Part shown: piece after piece, positions 5,964-11,062 of the stretch
Numbering within the stretch: position 1 is the stretch's first letter
Layout: each line of letters opens with the position of its first letter
Source: Clostridiales bacterium
Lineage (GTDB): Bacteria; Bacillota; Clostridia; Oscillospirales; Oscillospiraceae
NCBI GenBank assembly: GCA_012728025.1
Contig: JAAYFX010000119.1
Location: forward strand, 1-11,062
Length of the DNA stretch: 11,062 nt
Direction: 5' to 3'
The notes under the pieces: model-generated
What the model was told of the DNA's origin: nothing
The model's input: the letters and a program-made list of their open reading frames with translations, nothing else
Database searches by the model: none
Made by a program: the position numbers and the translations under genes

Positions 5964-6001
5964 AAAAATCCGTCCGTCGCTTAAGCGACGGACGGATTTT
6001 T
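5964..6001. terminator. Perfect 38-base palindromic terminator downstream of the EF-G-like gene
   Basis: Bases 5964-5982 are the exact reverse complement of 5983-6001, so the stem has no mismatch and the centre is TTAA. The core is TCCGTCCGTCGC. It is flanked by AAAAA on the left and TTTTT on the right, so it can stop transcription in either direction. It begins 11 bases after the stop (6013) of the minus-strand EF-G-like gene and backs up the argS terminator for the plus strand. Confidence 0.9.
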
Positions 6002-6012
6002 AATATTTTAAT

Positions 6013-8058
6013 CTAGTTTTCTTCGGCTAAAGCCTTGGCATCTTCAATAACCTTTTGCTGAATGTTTCCAGGGGCTTCCTCATAGCGGTCAAACTTAAAG
6101 ACGAAAGAGCCTCGCCCCTGAGTCATAGAGCGCAGGTCAATGGCATAGCTGGACATTTCAGCCATGGGAACCTCGGCATCAATGACAGTGTAGCCATCGT
6201 CGTCGGGATTCATGCCCATAACACGCCCACGGCGCTTGTTAAGGTCGCCTATGACGTCACCCATGTTATCACTGGGAACGGTGACAGCAAGAGAGCCAAT
6301 AGGCTCTAGCATGGTGGGCATGGCATTGGGGATGCCTTCCCTATAAGCAATCTGTGCGGCGGTTTTAAAGGCAATTTCATTAGAGTCCACAGGATGGTAG
6401 GAGCCGTCATAAAGGGTTGCCTTAAGGTTAACCATGGGGTAGCCTGCCAGAACACCTCTGCTTATAGACTCACGAAGACCCTTTTCAACGGCGGGGAAGA
6501 AGTTTCTGGGAACACTGCCGCCAAAGACTTCCTCGGCAAAGACAAGGTCATCGCTTTCTTCCTGTGGCTCAAAGCGAATCCAAACGTCACCAAACTGACC
6601 GCTGCCGCCGGACTGCTTCTTGTGGCGGCCGTGGGCTTCGACCTTTTTCTTTATCTTCTCACGATAGGGTACACGAGCGGGAGAAAGCTCGCTTTCAACG
6701 GAGAAGCGGCTTTTAAGCTTTGAGCAGAGAACGTCTATCTGAATGTCGCCTGCACCGGATAAAACAAGCTGGTGGGTTTCGCTGTTGTTTACTATGGTGA
6801 AGGAAATATCTTCCTCATTTAAGCGGGCAAGACCGGTTGCAATTTTGTCTTCCTGACCCTTGGTTTTGGGGCTAATGGCAACAGAGTAAACAGGCTCGGG
6901 GATGGCAATTCGAGGAAGGGCAACAACGTTTTTTCCGTCAACCAAGGTATCTCCGGTTCTGTATTCCATCTTGCCTATGGCACCAATGTCACCGCAGGTG
7001 ATTTCCTTAATCTCGATGGCTTTTTTGCCGCAGAGGGTATAAAGCCTTCCAAGCTTATCGGTTGAATCTGTCCTGCTGTTGCGCAGGGCATGGTCGGCAT
7101 TGATAGCACCGGATACGACCTTAACGAAGGAGTATTTGCCAAACTGGTCGGATATGGTTTTGAAAACAAAGGCAGTGGGTGTGCCCTTGGGGTCACAGGG
7201 GATTTCCTCACCGTCTTCGGTTTTGACAGCGGGCATATCGGCGGGAGAGGGGGCAAATTCCGCTATATTACGCATCAAAAGCTCTGTCCCTGCACCGGTC
7301 ATTGCGCTGCCGCACATAACAGGAAAGACACTGCGTTCTATAAGTCCGGCTTTAAGACCTTCGACGATTTCGCTGTCGGATAAGGTAAGCTCATCGAGGT
7401 ATTTTTCCATAAGCTCCTCGGTTGTGGCAGCCGCTTCCATAAGAACTTCACGAAGCTCCTCAACCATGTCTTTGTCAGCGTCGGGAACGGCGACCTTGGT
7501 GGTTTTGTTGCCCTTTGTCTGGTAGGCAACATTGTTTATAAGGTCTATAACGCCGCTGCCGTCGCTCATAGGAGCGGAAATGGCACAGACCGATGCGCCG
7601 TATTTATTGCGCAAAGAATCAAGAGCCGAAGAGAAGTTGCTGTTTTCCTCGTCGATTTTTGAGATATAGAACATACAAGGAACCTGAGCCTGCTTAAGAA
7701 ATTTAAAGCTACGCTCCGCACCGACGGAAAAGCCGTCTTTTGCAGTGCAGAAAATGATTCCCGTTTCGCAAACACGAATGGCCGCCAAAGCCTCAGAGAC
7801 GAAGTCAAAGTAGCCGGGGCAGTCCAGAACGTTTATTTTCTTCCCGCCGAATTCGACCGGAGCAATGGAAGTGGAAATAGTGATTTGGCGCTTTATCTCC
7901 TCTGCGTCATAGTCACCTACGGTGTTACCGTCGGGAACCTTACCCTGACGGTCAATAGCGCCGGTCATGTACAGCATGCTTTCGGTCATGCTGGTTTTTC
8001 CGCTGCCGCCATGGCCAATAAGGCAGATATTACGAATGTTTTCGGTCGTATAGCTCAT
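6013..8058 (-). CDS. Elongation factor G-like translational GTPase (FusA2-type)
   Basis: A 681-residue EF-G homologue of the group with a GHGGSGKT P-loop, distinct from canonical EF-G (AHIDAGKTT). Members such as Thermus EF-G-2 have ribosome-dependent GTPase activity, but the cellular role in Clostridia is unsettled. G1 is GHGGSGKT (15-22), G2 RQITIST (57-63), G3 DCPG (79-82), G4 SKID (133-136, unusual Ser for Asn) and G5 CGSAM (249-253). Domain II follows from about 290. Domain III is about 385-460. Domain IV has HGRHKKQSGGSGQFGDV and the tip loop YHPVDSNEIAFKTAA with His555, equivalent to the essential EF-G His. Domain V spans about 583-660. The ATG at 8058 is chosen because TAAGGAGA lies 9 bases upstream; the ATG at 8079 would sit in front of that site. 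The gene has its own promoter (8130-8158) and terminator. Housekeeping EF-G is presumably elsewhere. It is not a TetM-type protein by its P-loop. Confidence 0.9.
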   Translation of the reverse strand: MSYTTENIRNICLIGHGGSGKTSMTESMLYMTGAIDRQGKVPDGNTVGDYDAEEIKRQITISTSIAPVEFGGKKINVLDCPGYFDFVSEALAAIRVCETGIIFCTAKDGFSVGAERSFKFLKQAQVPCMFYISKIDEENSNFSSALDSLRNKYGASVCAISAPMSDGSGVIDLINNVAYQTKGNKTTKVAVPDADKDMVEELREVLMEAAATTEELMEKYLDELTLSDSEIVEGLKAGLIERSVFPVMCGSAMTGAGTELLMRNIAEFAPSPADMPAVKTEDGEEIPCDPKGTPTAFVFKTISDQFGKYSFVKVVSGAINADHALRNSRTDSTDKLGRLYTLCGKKAIEIKEITCGDIGAIGKMEYRTGDTLVDGKNVVALPRIAIPEPVYSVAISPKTKGQEDKIATGLARLNEEDISFTIVNNSETHQLVLSGAGDIQIDVLCSKLKSRFSVESELSPARVPYREKIKKKVEAHGRHKKQSGGSGQFGDVWIRFEPQEESDDLVFAEEVFGGSVPRNFFPAVEKGLRESISRGVLAGYPMVNLKATLYDGSYHPVDSNEIAFKTAAQIAYREGIPNAMPTMLEPIGSLAVTVPSDNMGDVIGDLNKRRGRVMGMNPDDDGYTVIDAEVPMAEMSSYAIDLRSMTQGRGSFVFKFDRYEEAPGNIQQKVIEDAKALAEEN

Positions 8059-8067
8059 ATGAGGGAA

Positions 8068-8075
8068 TCTCCTTA
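8068..8075 (-). promoter_or_regulatory. Ribosome binding site selecting the start of the EF-G-like gene
   Basis: TAAGGAGA on the minus strand, nine bases before the ATG at 8058. It falls inside the longer reading frame that starts at 8079, so the downstream ATG is the probable start. Confidence 0.75.
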
Positions 8076-8129
8076 CCATAGTTTTGTTTTTTATATTAAC
8101 CTGATTATCTCAGAATCCAATACAGCATA

Positions 8130-8158
8130 ATTATACACATCGTTGAGGACATTTGCAA
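8130..8158 (-). promoter_or_regulatory. Sigma-A promoter of the EF-G-like gene
   Basis: On the minus strand TTGCAA (8158-8153), 17 bases, TATAAT (8135-8130). The -10 is perfect, the -35 has four of six matches and the spacing is ideal. The predicted start is near 8123, giving a leader of about 65 bases. Confidence 0.75.
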
Positions 8159-8224
8159 CAAATTTTTATATTGCAGACCATCTCTATCTGACATTTTATA
8201 TATTCTTTGCAGAAAAGGCGTATT

Positions 8225-8260
8225 TAAAAAGCCGGCAGACGCTTTTCTGGCGCCTGCCGG
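8225..8260 (-). terminator. Intrinsic terminator of the rlmB/P-type-ATPase-like unit
   Basis: On the minus strand CCGGCAG (8260-8254) pairs with CTGCCGG (8238-8232). One mismatch and three further pairs sit below the loop. The stem is followed by CTTTTTAAAT. It starts 26 bases after the stop of the 757-residue gene and lies upstream of the EF-G-like promoter, so it separates the two minus-strand units. Confidence 0.85.
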
Positions 8261-8286
8261 TGATTACCTTAAATCTCGCAAGGCTA

Positions 8287-10560
8287 CTAGTTTTTAAGCC
8301 ACAGGGAAATTACAAGAACGGGGGAGAGCCAAAGGAGCATAAAAGTTAATACATTGGCAACTCCGGCAGAATCAAAAGCTCCCGCCCAGCAGAGGGAAAG
8401 CATGAGAACCATTCCCGCAAGTGTGCCAAAAACGGAAAGTGCCGCACATAAAACAGAGCCGAGATAAAGCCTTCTGCCTCGCAGCATAAGCCCTGCCACA
8501 GAGTTTAGCCCACCTCTGGCGAACATACCGACCACAGAGCCATTTTCTAGAGATTCCTCTGAGGAGATAAGGTAACGGTCGGCAAAGGATGGAAAATCAT
8601 AGGAACTTGAGGGCAGGCGAAATTTTTGCTTTACAAGCATAGGGGTAATGTTGAAATCACGAATGGCAAATAAAGGCTGGGTCTTTCTGGAGAGCAGAGA
8701 AACCAAGGCCCTTTGCACCGAGGTGATGGGCGTGTAGTTTATTTCAAAGCTGCCCACGTAAACATCGTTTACAGCGATGCATACAGCACTTGCGGAAACG
8801 CTGCCTTTTTCAACTCGTATGCCCATAAGTCTAATGAAGCTTGCGCTGCCCACATAGACCTTATCGCCGTTTATTCTGGCAACGACACCTCCGCCTTCAT
8901 GACAGGCAAAATCCTCAACCCTTTGCATAGAACAGTTGTTTTTCTTCATAAGCTCTGTGAATACAGGGGCAATCCCAAGGCCGGCGGCGGCTATCATGCT
9001 GCCGGTGTAGGAGATTACCTTGTCGGGGTAAGAGCCTTCCTCTATGCTTATATCCGCTATGGAAACGGTACGTCGGGGAAAAAGGTCTGTGTCAGTTATA
9101 ACAACCTGACGCAGTCTGCCAAGCTCCGAGGCTCCGGAATATCCGGCAATGGCAACGCCGCTTCTTGCTAAACGCTTTGTAAGGACGTAAAAGGGAAGGG
9201 CAAAGCCCAAAAGAGCGGAAAAAGAAGCGGACACGCTGGTGCAGGCAGATAAGGTGCGCAGAAAGCTTGCACATTTATCACTTGCTATAAAGCAAAAAAG
9301 GGAAAGAACCGGTGCCGCCACAAGTAAAAAGGGAGCAAGAAAACTGTAAACCATTTCAAAAACATCCGACTGCTCACTTTCACGCACAAAGCCTGTGACC
9401 GGACGCTTTGCCTTGGCCAGTACCCTGCCGTCCTCGCCAATGTTCTGCTGGGACATAACAACGGAAGGGTCCTTGGGCAGGGAGGCCACCTTAAAGCTTA
9501 GGGCATAGCCTGCACAGGAAAGGTATGAGCCGCAAAGGGCAAATAAAACAGAAAGGGAGGAAACAGCGCAGAAGGGAAGCCCCAAAGCTGTGTTCCCCGT
9601 TATGACCATAACAACAGCGTCCACAGCCGAAACAAGGCAGGAAACAGAGATTAAAGACTCCACGCTGGGTTTTCCCTTAAAAAGGCGCATAAGACCGTTT
9701 GTAATAACGTCAAGGCCAATGAGCATGACCACAAGCTGAAAAACAAGACAGACAAAGGCTCTTATAATAAGGCTTGAACCGAGAATACCAAAGGCAGGCA
9801 GGCCGTAGGACAGATATAAAAGAACAAGGCAAAGCCCTGCCGCTAAAATGCATCTTAGACGCAGAGAAAGAGCCTGAGCCGCATACAGGTCAGATGCTCT
9901 TTGAGAGGGAAGCTCTGGAGGAGTATCTTTCCGCCTTTGCTCGGCCCTTTCTTTTTTCTTAAGCCTTTTTTCCTCACGTTTTGCCGAAGCTGATGAGATA
10001 AGACCTATAAGGGGAGCATAAAATTTTTCACGCAGGTCGGGTTCTTCCGGCACATCATCTTCAAGCACAGAATACTCCCCTGAAGGAGCATAGCTTTCGC
10101 TGCTGCTTTCAATGTTTGCCGCCATGTTCCAGATGTCCTCATCGGTGAGAGGTTTTGGCTTTTCCGGAGGGGGCGGATTTTTTTGGGGCTTTTCGAAAGA
10201 AGGAAAATCGGTTTTTTCTTCTGCGGGAAAAGCTTTTGCAGAATGCTCCGCCGTGCTTTTTTCCACTGAGGGGAAGAAAGCATCTTTGTCCCTGTCCTGA
10301 AAGCTTTTGCGGGCAGACGATTTTTCCAAAGGCTCATCCACAGCTACGGATTCTATAAAATCCATGGCACTTGAAATCTTGGCCTCTCCGGCGTTTTGGG
10401 AGGAGTTTTCCATGACAATGGGATGGGATTTATCCTCGGCCTTATCCTCCGCCTTGCCATAAACTTCACTTTCGGCCTTAAACTCGGCAAGGATAGATTC
10501 CAGAGAAAGTTCCTGACCATCTAAACCGTCTGTTATATTTTCAAAATTATTGTTATCCAT
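8287..10560 (-). CDS. P-type ATPase-like membrane protein lacking catalytic motifs
   Basis: An intact 757-residue gene for a membrane protein whose best fit is a degenerate P1B-type ATPase. Residues 1-225 are charged and low-complexity (AEDKAEDK, PPPPEKPKP), with SLESILAEFKAE near the start and a basic stretch, KREEKRLKKKERAEQRRK, just before the membrane. Hydrophobic helices lie at about 236-258, 262-284, 302-322, 327-347, 405-427, 441-461, 697-724 and 733-754: the P1B order. SFSALLGFALP (446-456) occupies the place of the CPC metal site in CPCALGLATP. RQVVITDTDLFPRRTV (485-499) takes that of the DKTGT loop, with Asp490 kept but KTGT lost. HEGGGVVARINGDKVYVGSA (554-573) resembles the N-domain GxG segment. 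LFAIRDFNITP replaces the TGD motif. No TGES or GDGxND is seen. Transport is therefore unlikely; a sensor or scaffold role would be speculation. TTTCAGGATG precedes the ATG. rlmB ends 57 bases upstream. Confidence 0.85.
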   Translation of the reverse strand: MDNNNFENITDGLDGQELSLESILAEFKAESEVYGKAEDKAEDKSHPIVMENSSQNAGEAKISSAMDFIESVAVDEPLEKSSARKSFQDRDKDAFFPSVEKSTAEHSAKAFPAEEKTDFPSFEKPQKNPPPPEKPKPLTDEDIWNMAANIESSSESYAPSGEYSVLEDDVPEEPDLREKFYAPLIGLISSASAKREEKRLKKKERAEQRRKDTPPELPSQRASDLYAAQALSLRLRCILAAGLCLVLLYLSYGLPAFGILGSSLIIRAFVCLVFQLVVMLIGLDVITNGLMRLFKGKPSVESLISVSCLVSAVDAVVMVITGNTALGLPFCAVSSLSVLFALCGSYLSCAGYALSFKVASLPKDPSVVMSQQNIGEDGRVLAKAKRPVTGFVRESEQSDVFEMVYSFLAPFLLVAAPVLSLFCFIASDKCASFLRTLSACTSVSASFSALLGFALPFYVLTKRLARSGVAIAGYSGASELGRLRQVVITDTDLFPRRTVSIADISIEEGSYPDKVISYTGSMIAAAGLGIAPVFTELMKKNNCSMQRVEDFACHEGGGVVARINGDKVYVGSASFIRLMGIRVEKGSVSASAVCIAVNDVYVGSFEINYTPITSVQRALVSLLSRKTQPLFAIRDFNITPMLVKQKFRLPSSSYDFPSFADRYLISSEESLENGSVVGMFARGGLNSVAGLMLRGRRLYLGSVLCAALSVFGTLAGMVLMLSLCWAGAFDSAGVANVLTFMLLWLSPVLVISLWLKN

Positions 10561-10617
10561 ATTTCATCCTGAAAGGTTAATATCGGGAAAGGCTTTAAAC
10601 CTGCCGGCTTTGCCTTA

Positions 10618-11062
10618 TTAGGGCAGGCGCTGGCGAAAAGCCTCATAAATCATAACAGCTGCCGCCGCTGAAACATTAAGAGAGGAAACCTTGCCCTTCA
10701 TAGGAATGGAGACGAGAAAATCACAGTTTTCCCCCACAAGGCGGCTCACACCATCGCCCTCAGAGCCGACAACTATACATATAGGGCCACGAAGGTCTGT
10801 TTTCCAAAGCTCGTTTTCGCCATTTGCCGCTGTGCCGTAAACCCAAAGACCGGCGGCCTTAAGCTCTTTTATCGCTGCTGTAAGGTTGGGAACTCTGGCA
10901 ACGGCCATATGCTCGGCGGCTCCTGCACTGGTTTTACTTACAATGGAGGTAAGCCCTGCCGAGCGGCGCTTGGGTATGACTATGCCGTGGACTCCTGCTG
11001 CCTCGGCGGTGCGGATAACAGCGCCAAGATTTTGCGGGTCGGAAACCTCGTCACAGATGATA
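10618..11062 (-). CDS. rlmB: TrmH-family 23S rRNA (guanosine-2'-O-)methyltransferase, RlmB-like (5' truncated)
   Basis: C-terminal 147 residues of a SpoU/TrmH-class 2'-O-methyltransferase. RlmB methylates Gm2251 in the 23S rRNA P-loop using S-adenosylmethionine; the knotted domain visible here forms the SAM site and dimer interface. Reading from the window edge, motif 1 is CDEVSDPQNLGAVIRTAEAA followed by GVHGIVIPKRRSAGLT, with the catalytic Arg in VIRTAE. Motif 2 is CIVVGSEGDGVSRLV, usually GSEGKG/EG. Motif 3 is IPMKGKVSSLNVSAAAAV, the trefoil-knot loop. IPKRRSAGLT and SKTSAGAAEHMAVARVPNL are RlmB-like rather than TrmL-like. The frame is open to position 11061, so the ATG at 10908 is internal and the real start lies outside the window. 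The gene ends in TAA at 10618-10620, and the P-type-ATPase-like gene starts 57 bases on with no terminator between, so the two are probably co-transcribed. TrmH-family assignment is firm, the RlmB subtype good. Confidence 0.9.
   Translation of the reverse strand, partial: IICDEVSDPQNLGAVIRTAEAAGVHGIVIPKRRSAGLTSIVSKTSAGAAEHMAVARVPNLTAAIKELKAAGLWVYGTAANGENELWKTDLRGPICIVVGSEGDGVSRLVGENCDFLVSIPMKGKVSSLNVSAAAAVMIYEAFRQRLP

Noticed and set aside
7079..7525. Plus-strand open frames of 97 and 148 codons inside the EF-G-like gene
   Set aside because: Both are antisense shadows of a clearly coding sequence; no start signals or family likeness.
8059..8079. Start of the EF-G-like gene at the ATG at 8079
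   Set aside because: The only good Shine-Dalgarno (8068-8075) is inside this stretch and serves the ATG at 8058.
10906..10908. ATG at 10908 as the start of the methyltransferase
   Set aside because: The frame is open to the window edge and the upstream codons encode the conserved TrmH motif 1, so this Met is internal.

Overview
The window looks like chromosomal core DNA from a spore-forming Clostridia-type Bacillota, most likely an Oscillospiraceae/Eubacteriales relative. The support is protein similarity read by eye (RpoA-L17 order, a DUF1934-argS pair, a SpoVAC protein, an EF-G-like GTPase), strong AAGGAGG-type ribosome binding sites and strong intrinsic terminators. No mobile element, phage gene, CRISPR array, tRNA or rRNA was seen. 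Gene density is high and codon use looks uniform.

Layout. (1) 1-1302, plus strand: the 3' end of the ribosomal-protein/RNA polymerase operon, with rpoA (5' end cut by the window edge), rplQ, and a strong terminator that also faces the convergent genes. (2) 1316-2268, minus strand: an uncharacterised acidic 135-residue protein followed by an orphan spoVAC. spoVAC very probably starts at a TTG behind a strong Shine-Dalgarno, not at the farther-upstream ATG. (3) 2282-2711: an AT-rich, gene-free divergent intergenic region with a good sigma-A-like promoter for murI and several small inverted repeats. (4) 2712-5873, plus strand: murI (glutamate racemase), a DUF1934/YwiB-like beta-barrel protein and argS. 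DUF1934 and argS overlap by 13 bases, and a terminator closes the run. (5) 6013-8158, minus strand: an EF-G-like translational GTPase with its own promoter and a perfect 38-base palindromic terminator. (6) 8225-11062, minus strand: the 3' part of a TrmH/RlmB-type rRNA methyltransferase gene, then a 757-residue membrane protein, then a terminator.

Most genes serve gene expression: RNA polymerase alpha, L17, arginyl-tRNA synthetase, EF-G-like GTPase and rRNA methyltransferase. murI supplies D-glutamate for peptidoglycan, and spoVAC relates to dipicolinic acid handling in spores.

The most unusual item is the 757-residue protein at 8287-10560. It keeps the overall order of a P1B-type heavy-metal ATPase: four membrane helices, a cytosolic segment, two helices, P/N-domain-like sequence, two helices. 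However, the CPC metal site, the DKTGT phosphorylation loop, the TGES dephosphorylation motif, the TGD motif and the GDGxND hinge are all replaced or missing. It also has a roughly 230-residue charged, proline-rich cytosolic extension. It reads as an intact, probably catalytically dead P-type ATPase relative with an unknown role. Smaller oddities are a TIGN version of the ArgS HIGH motif, an Asn-to-Gly change beside the MurI catalytic cysteine, and SKID in place of NKxD in the EF-G-like GTPase.
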